Shown here: piece after piece, positions 23,050 through 34,466 of the stretch | Position numbering within the stretch: the first letter of the stretch is position 1 | How the letters are laid out: every line of letters begins with the position of its first letter | Origin: Membranipora membranacea | Taxonomy: Eukaryota; Bryozoa; Gymnolaemata; Cheilostomatida; Membraniporidae | Reading direction: 5' to 3' | Assembly (NCBI GenBank): GCA_914767715.1 | Contig: OU612073.1 | Span: 17,608,001 to 17,672,000 of the forward strand | Length of the DNA: 64,000 nucleotides | Program-made: the position numbers and the translations under genes | Notes under the pieces: model-generated | Databases searched by the model: none | The model's input: the letters and a program-made list of their open reading frames with translations, nothing else | Told to the model about the DNA's origin: nothing

Positions 23050-26000
23050 CAACAATGATTCAAAATACCTAGCTCGATTGGTTTTGAAAAATTCCCACAC
23101 AGTTTTCTAAGGTATTGTCCATGACTTACAGGTCAATGGTGATCATTTCTGGTCCCTGATAGGAGAGCAAACACCAATACAACATTTTAAGCTTACTGCA
23201 GCTACTCTCAAAAGAAGTTAAGAGCAGGAGACCTTCAGAATTCATTCAAACACCACTCATGATGTTCAGATTTTTAGAGGAAAATAATCCACTGATTGCT
23301 GAAGAGGTGATAGTCCTACAACTACACACTTGACAAACCTTGAAAATACTAAGCCATCTGTCAACAGGCAAGCATGTTTGAGGATAAAATCGTATTGGCT
23401 TTCAAATCCTTGATTTGCGTATGCTGCTAAAACAACATGTGTTAGTATTGCATCTGCGAGATTTCCTGACAATTTAAGAAAGTTTCTGGTGGCATTGCAA
23501 TATAATTTTCCCTGACAATGCATAGCTTCGTTGCAGAGGGACTTTTCATTTAATTTATTGCCAGCAGTCCTTACCGCCAACCAGTTATGATGTTTCACAA
23601 ATGTATGGCAGCTGTACTATTCCGGGGATCATTTTAATTATAGTAATAAACGCTCTTATACCTGGCATATCAACTCCACAATTTGGTCTTCTTTACACAT
23701 ATTGGATATTTGGCACGGGCAAATTTTGCTTTTGTGATTAATCTAAAAATTTTAGAATGATTGTGCAGTTGAAAAACTACTGATGAGACAGTAATCTACT
23801 GCTGGCCTGACCTCTTTCAAGTAAGGCTCTGCTCCGATAAATTACACTTTAGTTTTCCATATCAAGCAAGTTCAATTTGAGATGAGGATGGGGATGTACC
23901 GGTGTAGAAGAATAGTTCTAGCCTACCCTCTTGATAGCATGATGGGATGGGCCGGCATGGCAAAGTCTCTTGAGCAGAACAAAAACACATTACCAGACTC
24001 CAACATGCTGAGCTTCACAAACTTTATATCTCCTGCTTTTCGATTCTTGTATTGAGTGAAATGGTTGGAATCGGGTGGTTCTGGCACTTCCATTTAAATG
24101 CTGCTATAGCTGATTATCAAAATATTGTAGTACAGGCCCATTTGTCCTACACAGTGACAACGCCGAAGATGAGAACTTTGACAGGGTCCTGTTTTTAAAG
24201 GACAATCTTACAAAAGATATCCTCATGTATTTTAGTAACACATGATAAGCTTACCTCCCTAAAGACAAATGTCATAGGCATACAGTCATAGAAGAAGAAG
24301 AAGAAGAAGAAGAAGAAGAAGAAGAAGAAGAAGAAGAAGAAGAAGAAGAAGAAGAAGAAGAAGAAGAGAAGCTCTCAAGAACAGATAAACCGGTTTATGA
24401 AAGAAGTACCTTGTTAATGATCAGCTCGTCAAGTATCCAACATAGCTCAGCTGCATACACACAGTGAATAACATTGATATAACGTTGAAGGATGACTGAA
24501 TTAAAAGCTCAGCAAGATCAATGCTATAGCTCCCCCTGATTGTTTTTTATAGTATTGTGATTGATGAGGATGTGATAATTTCATTTGGCGTAGCGAATAT
24601 ATTTAATCATGCGACTATGGTGCATTTCAAAGGTGGTCTGACATTGTTTCCTCTTGGCTGCCATGACTATGGAGTTTTCCAGTCACAAATCAAAGAACAA
24701 AAAGCTCATAACACGTCAACTACAATTTACCCCCAGAATGGAAGTCTAGGTTAGATTTAGATATCGTTTTGACATTTCCTTCCTGTATGTATCCTCTTCA
24801 ACAGGAAATTATGTGTTTGAAAGGTGATTTTTTGGTTTCCGGTAAATGCCAGGCAATCAGAGATATCTTGAAAGGGGTGGGACGGTAAATCCTTGACCTC
24901 CTCAGACACATTGACCACTTTTGTTCTATTTGGTGATATAAGAACGTGTGATAGCACAATTTGCCCTTCTTAACATCATGACTATGCAAACAAACTTGAT
25001 ACAGTCTACTATACTCATGACCAAGAAAAGCTTGTCAAACAATTTTACAAATATTTTGAACAACAATGTGTGACATAATGGCACCGGTATTACAAAGAGA
25101 AATCCCAAACTTGATTTTAAAATTACAAGCTGCAAGAGGTCACTGCAGTTTTTGGGGATTTCATCTGTAAATACAGATATGTTTCCCTGATCCTTCGACC
25201 AAAGAGTTTAATGTAAGCCAACCTCATTTTATATAATTTGACTTCAGGGCATTGTATTGAAGATTTTGAAAATACAAAGATGATATTGATTAATTCATAT
25301 TCTACTGATCAGAGATGCAGACACCAATACAGTGTATTTATGGGTAGTTATGGTTGAAAAGACATCGCATCCGCAAATACTTTCCAATATAAATATTCTA
25401 ATACAATGAAATACCAAATCATGGTAGAGCATAAAAGCCTTCACTAAAAAACAAAGCTACCTGTGCTTCTCTATACAGCTTTCTTTTTTAACGATGGATG
25501 GGCTGGTAAATTTTTCTTCAGTGATATCTAAGCAGGTGACAATTATGCGTGATCGATGAGAATTAAACTGAAATTGAGTATATAAAAACCTTTCAGAGAC
25601 ATTTTGATAACAATGCCTTTGATAGCCTCCGGTACATTCCTGTACATGTATATGGTAAGCCTCACAATGACGCATCGATTTTGTGTAATATTAAACTGAC
25701 CACAATGTTAAGGAAAACAATACAATGTTTGCCTTCTTACTGGAGTTTTTCATGGTGAATATGACAAATTTTTGCCATTAAACAGTCATTGTTCAAACAA
25801 TATGTAGTGCATTATTGAGTAACTTAGTTATTATTTTCCAGGGTGGCCATGACCAAGATATGGATGTCATAAATCTATCAACATCATGCACAACACCAAA
25901 TGTTCCTGTAGCCAACTCTAAGAGCACGGGTAGCAAACACCTCATCAGGAAACTAAGCCTTGTCGTGCGGGCACGGTTTTTGGTTTTCCAAAAACCGAAA

Positions 26001-26560
26001 AAAACCAAAAACTGTGGCCGGGTGTCAAGGCTACAGGAACCTAGTTAAGGTTTTTTCAAAATTTTGAGAGATTCCAGTTTGGCTTGGGCAAAACAATGGT
26101 ATTCATTGGAATCCTACCGTCGAGCAGCGTATGAAAGGTGGCAAAGATATCTTGTTCCCAGGCCGATTCCATCTCAAAAATTTGCTCAGCGACATAGCTT
26201 TTCAATCTCTAATTGTAGCTTTTTAAATATGGAGGATGTACATACCTTCACTGCTACGGCAGGCTCACTGTAAATGTTTTGGTGGCAAAGATGTAGTTAG
26301 TTAACAATTAACGAAATTATAATATAATCAGGCATTTAGTGTCTTTTGATGATTGATTACAGCAGTGCACAAATGTGATGGAGCAGTATAGAATTTTCTC
26401 CCTATGTAGATGAATCACACACATGATAGCTCATCAAAACTTTGATAAGAGAGCAAACTTTGTATTGTTTTCCTTTTCATTGTGGTCATTGATGTTGGTA
26501 GGTCCTGAGACAGTTTTTGACATTTGGTGATTCTACCATGGGCGAGTCAGTTGTTTAAGG
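23050..26560. other. No gene recognised
   Basis: Gene-poor stretch with short overlapping open frames and no supported exon. The only clear structure is the GAA microsatellite at 24291-24366. Confidence 0.45.
24291..24366 (+). repeat. (GAA)n microsatellite
   Basis: About 25 uninterrupted GAA units, ending in GAGAAGC. The strand asymmetry (all purine) makes it prone to triplex formation and length change. Confidence 0.97.
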
Positions 26561-26562
26561 AA

Positions 26563-26690
26563 GAGGAGGTGGCTCAGTTGGTTAGAGCGCCGTTCCTTTA
26601 GCATGCAAATGCTGAAGGTCGTGGGTGCGAATCCTACTGCAGTCCATCAACTACTGGGGTTTGGTTGGCCCCCAGGTGTGCTAAAGATAA
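26563..26690 (+). repeat. tRNA-derived SINE, family 2
   Basis: A box GGTGGCTCAGTTGGTTAGAG, B box region GTCGTGGGTGCGAATCC, then ACTACTGGGGTTTGGTTGG and CCCCAGGTGTGCT. A fuller copy lies at 63637-63850 and a tail-only copy in reverse at 29336-29440. Confidence 0.85.
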
Positions 26691-27061
26691 GAAACGATTT
26701 TGTTTATTTCAGTCATATAGATTTCTATTTCATAGGAACATGATTATTGTATTATTGTATTATTGTGCATGCGGCCGTTCTGCTTTGCTGCCAGACTAAA
26801 TTGAAACTCTTGATTTTGTTATAGCTTGATATCCATGTGGTGTATTTCCATAATAATTCCTACCATCTAAAACATGATAATATTATAAAAACAGAGCAAT
26901 TCATATATTGTCTTGATGGAGCAATTATCTAACAGGTTATGAATACAAGTCCTTTTTGGCATGTCATGGGTTTTTAGTCAGATATAAGTAGTAGCGCAGT
27001 TCCAAAGCTAGTGAAAGGTGACAAAGACCGTTGCGCATCAACATTCCAAAACACGGTATAA

Positions 27062-28025
27062 GGTAATGACAAAGACCGATCCGAATATCAACATTTATCA
27101 TATACTGTTGGAAAGCTGCCGAGCTACTGAAAATGAATACCTGAACAAAAACTTGATTCGATGATGTTGTGTCATTTTAGGGAGGAAATGAGGCAGAAAA
27201 CGCTTTTTTTTTCAATGCTGATCGAGGAGTCAAATTAAATGCAAGAAATTTCAAACCAGGTGGAGTGCATACTTAGAGATTGCGTTCATTGTAAAATTTG
27301 ATTTTCTTTGATATATGACTAGTTTTAATTGACTTTTTATGTCACGCCACACGTCACAATGCATTTTTTTTGTGAAGCCGTGAAAATAAGTGAAATTTCA
27401 ATCATCAATTCAGAACAGATCATAAGCTGGAAACAAAATTAATTATGATTTTCTCTTAGAGTACACTTCAAATGTCATACACGTTGACTTTCAACAAATT
27501 AACTTGCATATTGCGAAGACAGTAGACTCTCGAATACAGCTAATATTTTCGCCACTTTTGCATAACGCCAAATGTGCTGTCCAAACAAAGTTTTTTTTAA
27601 AGTTCTCACATAAGAAGCCACTTTCATTAACCATGGTGCACACAGGAAATGCCAACAGATTTTTTCACTGCATCTTCGTTTATTTTTAATTTAACGCAAT
27701 AGAATGCCCAAAAACACCTAAAAAGTCCCAAAAAATAGCTGTTTTTCGGCATTCTTTTGCATTACATTCAAGAAAAAGATGCAGGGAAAAAGTCTTTTGA
27801 TGAATTCAATCTCTAAGTATACATTCCACCTGTTTTGAAAATTCTTGCAATTAATTGGACTCCCCCATCTGCTTTGACAAACAAAGCGCTTTCTGCCTCA
27901 TTTCCTCCCCAAAATGACACAACGCCATTGAATAAAGTTTTTGTTCAGGTATTCAATTTCAGTAGCTCGGCAGCTTTCCAACGGTATATGATATGTTAAT
28001 ATTCTTATCGGTCTTTGACATTACC
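27062..28025. mobile_element. Foldback repeat family F1, copy B
   Basis: About 964 bp with long terminal inverted repeats of roughly 245 bp each: the left tip GGTAATGACAAAGACCGAT at 27062 is mirrored by the right end at 28025. The interior 27509-27700 matches the palindrome arm of copy A, and a small palindrome centres near 27735. Unlike copy A, the right half jumps from the centre straight to the terminal repeat, so most of the second internal arm is deleted. Non-coding and therefore non-autonomous. Confidence 0.85.
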
Positions 28026-28274
28026 ATTACCGTTACCATGTTTATCAGAGTAAAATATAAAAATGCGTTGGGAGATCTGCATACAAACATAGCTTCTAGC
28101 TAAATGAACAAAATGTTTCCAAGATTGATCATAACTATGGCATGGGATCAAAAAAATTATCAACAGTGGAAACTGGATGAGCAACAAATAGCCTAATAAG
28201 ATCATCGCTGTACTATACAGCTCAAGGTCATATTATAGATTCCTAGGTCAAGGTCAAATTTCAAGTATAATATG

Positions 28275-29776
28275 CTAGCTGGCCCTATCTCGGGGGTACT
28301 TTCTACTAACAGTTGTAAATGAGCCAGCCGGACTATTCTGGATGCGTGCTTTGCCCTGAGCGTATGCCGCATGGACTATGTCGTACAGGAGAGCTTGATG
28401 CTTCTCCATTGTTTGATATTGCTCGGTAACCTTGTAACCCCGGATTGGATCCACTGCTGCCACCACCTGTGTTGTGTACATTGTTGGGTGCTGATTGGGC
28501 ACTGTACATAAAGTGGCCACACCGGATCTGCAAATGAAAAATTATATCTAACATTAACATTATATCTAACATCTAACATCACTGACCAATGAACTAAGCT
28601 ATGATCTGTCCACTTGACCTGCATTGTTTTGCTTCTTTTTGGTGGGGTCTCTGATTGTAGCAGTACTAGTATAATTTACAGTGTTTTAGAATAAATATGA
28701 TTTTTGACTGCAGGTACCTTTCAAATTTCATGTGTTGGTGATCCTTTGGCCTGAATTGTGTATGAAACCCTAGAGGAGTAAGTATTAGCCAATGTTTAGC
28801 TCACTTATGTTGGGGATGAATCAACTAGCACCTGTTTTATTGAGTAAGTGTTAGCTAGCAATAAACTTCACTATTTCAAGCATGGTAACTTTTCATCCTG
28901 GGAACATTTTACTCCTCTGGGTATGAATTTGAGCATTTGGATCTCTGTCGGAGACCTAGACATCTCAAAATGAAAAGCTGAGAAGGTTCTATCATAAACA
29001 GAAGAATGTCTAACAATCAAAATCAGTCACAAAGAGATCACTAACTTATAACACCCACAAGTATGGAACACTTCACCATATAATTGATATAATCAAAATT
29101 AACAGAAGGTTACATTCATAGGTCTTAGATGGTACACCGCCTACATCAAAATATTAATGAACAAAACGTAACAGCTAAACGAACTATACCACACACAAAA
29201 CCTAGCCATATGTGATCACTTTTGTACCATATGTGTTTGTCGTGTTTCATATACAAAAGAGCAACATGGATTTTTTTCTTAATGGAAGCTTAGATACCTG
29301 CATGGCATACGAATCAAAGGTGGATTAAAATCAGATGTCTTGTCACACTCCACATCCCGAAGCATTCTTTGCCTTAGTGGCGAGGCCGCAGTATTTGTGC
29401 CAGGTTGATCTCTGTTTGCAGGCAGGTTGGAGCACTACTACTACTACCGCTACTCCTAATGAGACCTTGATCTTAGCCAATAGGTCAAGAAGGTATGGTA
29501 GTTGCATGTAGCGAGCTACACTTAATGAGGCGGCAATGTCTTAGGTCATACAACCAGATCCAGTTTACCTATACCATTGTGGTTGTTAATCTTACTTGAT
29601 TGTATATAAGGGAGGCAGCAGAGGGGTTTTTGGTGAATAATCGTTTAGCTCGCGCAAGATCTGCTTTGGTGGTTTTGAAGTTGGCTGATGGTGGCGGGAT
29701 TCCGAGCGTGCTCGCGACTGTGAGGATCTGCTGCAGAGGTGCTCCTGATGCTGTTGCTGTCGTCTGAGTTGATCCT
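28275..29776 (-). CDS. Last two exons of an unidentified gene
   Basis: Exon 29776-29596 has a TTTTTCCAG acceptor and CAA/GTAAGA donor. The last exon starts at 28527 after TTTGCAG. Two frames stay open through both exons. One gives a Q/H/S/R-rich stretch (DQLRRQQQHQEH...), ILRELNDYSPKTPLLPPLY and then DPIRGYKVTEQYQTMEKHQ, stopping at 28275. The other gives LQQILTVASTLGIPPP, then a Gly/Ser/Asn-rich tail stopping near 28331. The first looks more protein-like and is longer. No family is recognised. Upstream exons on the same strand (30.7-37.7 kb) may belong to the same gene, which would make this its cytoplasmic or C-terminal tail; that is inference. Confidence 0.45.
29336..29440 (-). repeat. SINE family 2, tail only
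   Basis: On the minus strand GTGCTCCAACCTGCCTGCAA and the following bases match the tail of the SINE at 63637-63850. It lies between the two exons of the preceding entry, i.e. in an intron. Confidence 0.75.
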
Positions 29777-30708
29777 CTGGAAAAAGGAAAGGTGATATTA
29801 TTAGGTCAGCTAAGGGCCAGCAAATGGTCAGCAAAGGGTCATCAAAGTGTCCACCAAGGGTCAACAAAAGGTCAGCTTGGGGTCAAAGCTTTCTATTATC
29901 CCAGAGTGGAATTAGAATCTTGAAAATGAGACAACTTTATGAATAGGGGAAATTTGGTTGTCATGTGTTTCTCTGATATAAAGACATGGAAATAGCAGAT
30001 GTAGCCATAGTACCAAAATGAGGGCAGTAACAAATAAGTTGACGGTGCTGTGAACACCACAGATTGATTTGGTGATGGTAAAACAACTGAATATTATTAT
30101 TATTGTACATTAGGCAATCAGTAATAGTCAGTGATTGGATCAGGATTCAGGATCATACTCAAAAGGAAATGTAATTATATTAAAATGAGAAATGTAAATG
30201 ATCAGAACATGAAACAATTGAGGTTGGGCTGCCTTTTGCCAGCAAGGTGTCAGCAACTAAAATAATATGGGCGACAGAGCGAAGAATTTACCATGAGTGG
30301 ATCTACTTGGTTTATTTGTCGTTATACCACTTACTCTGTTTCACTAGTTAATTCCATTGTTTGAGTGGTTTGAGTTAATAAATTGCCGGTTGCATGTAAT
30401 TCTCTTGGATTTGACATCAGCAATGTGTGAAGTCAATGGCAAAGTAATCCAATTAAATATTTTGGTAATGCGAGGCCCAAGACACTCTCTTTGTGGGTTT
30501 AGCAAGTGTTTAATTCCTCCAATATTTGAATCCCTTACAAAGGTTTGAGGACTGAGGAGATAAAGTGATGATTAGTTAGGGTGAGTCGGGATAATGTCTC
30601 TAATGCATTTTGCATGGTGCAGTGTCAAAGTGATCAAGTTGGATCAAAATTGTTGCAAATATAGGCTAAAAAGCTTGGCTAGGTATAAAAGGCAGGACAA
30701 GGTGATGA

Positions 30709-31276
30709 TCACATTATTAAAGTCCGAGTCAGCCTTCTGGCAAAAATGCAAATAAGACGATTCCCTGATTTGTAATTGAGATGTGTGATACTCAATATGG
30801 TGATTTTGAGTAATGAAATATTCACCAGGGGAGAATGCCTGATCATTGCATCTTTGCACCGTTGGCGATAAGCTGATGGTAAATGAGGAGTTTGCAGCCA
30901 CACAGGCTGATACAATCATTTCTAACAACAAAAACATACATAGTATATTTTTTTATCACTTTTTTTGACATCAACGATTCCTTCCGAGTTTATCCAATTC
31001 AATCATATAATTAAGATAAATAGCACTACTTTTGCAAGTATTATTCCGGTTAGATAAGTGCTGCATACAGAATAGAGGTGTTCATTGTTGGAAGCAAACA
31101 GTGAGTTCTATGCTATCGCCAAAGCAATCAAGGAAATTAAGTGCCAAACAGTAATATGTCCCAAACATTTCTTCGGATTTATGGATCAGTGGTAAAATAT
31201 ACATGATGGTTCTTTGTAGCCTGTCTTGACAAGCTTTATTTGGTGGGGTTTTCTCCACGATTTTAAGAGGAGACAA
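30709..31276 (-). CDS. Two possible Ig-like exons
   Basis: 31276-31082 is open on the minus strand and contains SEEMFGTYYCLALNFLDCFG before IELTV, resembling the C-terminal half of an Ig domain (D-x-G-x-Y-x-C-x-A-x-N). From about 30921, after a TTGTTGTTAG acceptor, a second open stretch contains SQLQIRESSYLHFCQKAD with similar spacing. Acceptors and donors are only partly convincing and the first Cys-bearing halves were not identified. If real they would extend the PAN/WSC gene upstream on this strand. Confidence 0.3.
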
Positions 31277-32352
31277 CTCATCTTATCGAAAGCGTATTCG
31301 CAAGAGTTGACAAACTTTGTTTCCCCAGCCCCATTGACAGCCCCCCAACAGAGCTTTCTTTAAGACAGGCTAGGCTCTTGTAGAATTGTTACATCAGTGT
31401 ACAATTTCCAATGTCATTTACTGGATCTAGCCAAAGAACTGGCAGCTTCTTAGGTTATGCACTGATTGATGTCCCAGTAATAACGTTCAAAAGCTCTAGA
31501 GCACTGCTGTTATAGGGCATCTTTCTGTAATCTGTGATTGCTGTATAACAATGAGAGCACAATTCTATCAATCTGAACCTCTGCAATGAAATTGTTATCA
31601 TTCTTTATTGACTTTTGAAGGCAATGTTGGATAAGCTGAACTTAAGTTATTCATTCATATAGATACATATTTCACCTGTAAAGAATTCTATTATAAAAAT
31701 TTTTCAAACATAATGTAGAAAAAAATAACCATCTACCACCGATGCTGGCTAACCAGTATTAATGAAATCTGCCAAACCGGGTAGGTTATGTAGGTTACTG
31801 TTTATGTCTATAAGGTCAGATTTTTTTATGTTGCTGTCTGTCTATTCAGACAATGACTGCACTGCGGTGAGTGCTAGGGTGAGTTTGTACAGTGACGGGT
31901 CAGATATATACCCCTCATCCTTATGATATATATAGCAGTGTCCAAAAATAAGATGAAATCCTTACATTCATTACATCAGTAATCTAGTAATTACACAGCT
32001 AACAAAACATTATAATTTCAGCATTGCAAAATTCGTACAATTTAAAGCTTGACAAATTTGTCTCAATTAATATTTAAAGATATTTGATACAATCTTCGAT
32101 CTGAATTCAAGGAGCTGCCAGGTTTACAGGCAAGTTTTACTTCAGAGTTGCCCCTTAATTCTACAGAAAAATGAATTTCCTGCCTTGAAAAGATCAATTA
32201 TTATGGTTTATATCGAAAAACATAAAATCAGTTTCCTTTGCTGAGTTGAATTCAGCTCAACATTGAAAAATGAATTATGTTTTACATTTTCATCTAATTT
32301 TTGCTGAATTGTACATTTCTTGTCTCTCAGAGCCGAGTCTTAGGGAATTGAT

Positions 32353-33400
32353 GGAAAACGCCCAAAACGGCCCGCGGCCCAAAACGGCCCGAGGCCCAAA
32401 ACGGCCCGCGGCCCAAAACGGCCCAGCATGATTTATGAGTTCTCCAAGTCCCAAACCCTCTAAAAAATGAGTTAAGTCAACAAACTTAAGTTTTTGGGAA
32501 AAAACTTAAGTTTTCAAATTTTTAAAAAAAACGGCCCATCTTGGTTTTTGAGTTCTCCAAGTCCCAAAACCTCTAAAAAATGAGTTAAGTCAACGAACTT
32601 AAGTTTTTTCCAAAAACTTAAGTTCGTTGACTTAACTCATTTTTTAGAGGTTTTGGGACATGGAGAACTCAAAAACCAAGATGGGCCGTTTTTTTGAAAA
32701 ATTTGAAAACTTAAGTTTTTCTCCCAAAAAATTAAGTTTATTCCCAAAAACTTAAGTTCGTTGACTTAACTCATTTTTTAGAGGTTTTGGGACTTGGAGA
32801 GCTCAAAAACCAAGATGGGCCGTTTTTTTGAAAAATTTGAAAACTTAAGTTTTTTCCCAAAAAGTTAAGTTTATTCCCAAATACTTAAGTTCGTAGACTT
32901 AACTCATTTTTTAGAGGTTTTGGGACATGGAGAACTCAAAAACCAAGATGGGCCGTTTTTTTGAAAAATTTGAAAACTTAAGTTTTTCTCCCAAAAAATT
33001 AAGTTTATTCCCAAAAACTTAAGTTCGTTGACTTAACTCATTTTTTAGAGGTTTTGGGACTTGGAGAGCTCAAAAACCAAGATGGGTCGTTTTTTTGAAA
33101 AATTTGAAAACTTAAGTTTTTTCCCAAAAAGTTAAGTTTATTCCCAAATACTTAAGTTCGTAGACTTAACTCATTTTTGAGAGGTTTTGGGACTTGGAGA
33201 ACTCAAAAATCAAGATGGGCCGTTTTTTTGAAAAATTTGAAAACTTAAGTTTTTTCCAAAAACTTAAGTTCGTTGACTTAACTCCTTTTTTAGAGGTTTT
33301 GGGACTTGGAGAACTCATGAATCATGCTGGGCCGTTTTGGGCCACGGGCCGTTTTGGGCCTCGGGCCGTTTTGGGCCGCGGGCCGTTTCGGGACCGAACC
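32353..33400. mobile_element. Foldback element with internal 133-bp satellite, family F2
   Basis: The ends are mirrored minisatellites of AAAACGGCCC-type words (left 32361-32426, right 33330-33392). The element is flanked by the direct 8-mer GAATTGAT (32345-32352 and 33401-33408), a plausible target duplication. The axis is near 32609. The right arm has grown by tandem repeats: GAGGTTTTGGGAC starts at 32647, 32781, 32914, 33048, 33181 and 33293, i.e. 133-134-bp monomers and a last 112-bp one. Alternate monomers share variants (GGGACATGG versus GGGACTTGG), giving a 267-bp higher-order period. No transposase. It lies in the probable intron space of the minus-strand gene. Confidence 0.9.
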
Positions 33401-34466
33401 GAATTGATTCATGTTTTCATTTTTAAGGTCGATACTCTTTACAACTAAAAATTCCATTTCTGGTCTTTTAAGAATCCACCCCTTTGGTTTATGCCTGGAT
33501 TATGAAAATAAATTTCCTTTTACTGATTTGAAATCAGTTGAACATTGAAAGTTGAATAATGTTTTTATCCTGTATCAAAATTCTTGAACCAATTATCTTT
33601 CCTGAGTATTTACAGTTAAAGCTCACTTAATTTAGCTAATTTCTAGCTGTTCTGCTTGGAACTTGGAACATACACCTTAATTTAATTTCAAGTGTTGATG
33701 TAATCTCCATTATAATTGTGTTTCTCTGTTCTCTTGGTCCTAGGTTGAGCGACTCTATGTTTGCTTTCCAATCATACGGTTGAATACTCACATAAAACAT
33801 AAAATTTTACTGTTCTATAAGAAACACAATGATAGTAATAATAGTTAAAATCATGCAAGCAAAATAGTTATGCTGAGACACATGGCAATATCTGCGGCAT
33901 AGATATTTGCAATTTGACAAGTGCAATGACAAAACTGAAAAGTGACAGAACTCCGATAGATTCATGACAAGTAAAAATCAACTGTAATTGAAAAGGCAAT
34001 ACCAACACATCAGTTATATAAAGAATGAAAAGTTATAGAAAAATATCAGTTGGACTTCAAACGTATCTTTCACATGTCTCTTTAAACATTATACAATAGT
34101 CATAATCTTTCTCCGATATTATGGGAATTGCAATGGAAAAGGTTGGAAGCCTTTTTTGATATAGTGATATAGCAAGTTCTACTAAAAAGTTGTAGATCTT
34201 GCTAGAGGCAGAGAGTACATTTGTTCAGTAAGTTCATTATTAGGTGCAGGTCAAAAAACATTCCAAACAAAATAAGTTATTATAAATTTTATCAGTTTAA
34301 CAGCTTGAGCCCAAAGCAATCAAATAAATAAACTTTCACTAAACATCGTTGCTACACTGGTACAGGCTACAGGCATGCACAACCTAGATAGTCAACTGTC
34401 AATTTGAATGAGCAATTATCTCATGTCGAACAGTAACAGGTTAAAATTTCAAACTTTCGCCCCTAC

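Noticed and set aside
27504-27689. Third GPCR-like copy suggested by similarity to the end of GPCR copy 2
   Set aside because: The shared part is only repeat family F1; no transmembrane exon is present there.
32361-33392. Centromeric satellite
   Set aside because: The array is only about five monomers inside a bounded foldback element with a target duplication.
33194-33448. 84-codon open frame
   Set aside because: Lies entirely within the right arm and tip of the F2 foldback element; its composition reflects the GGCCC repeat.
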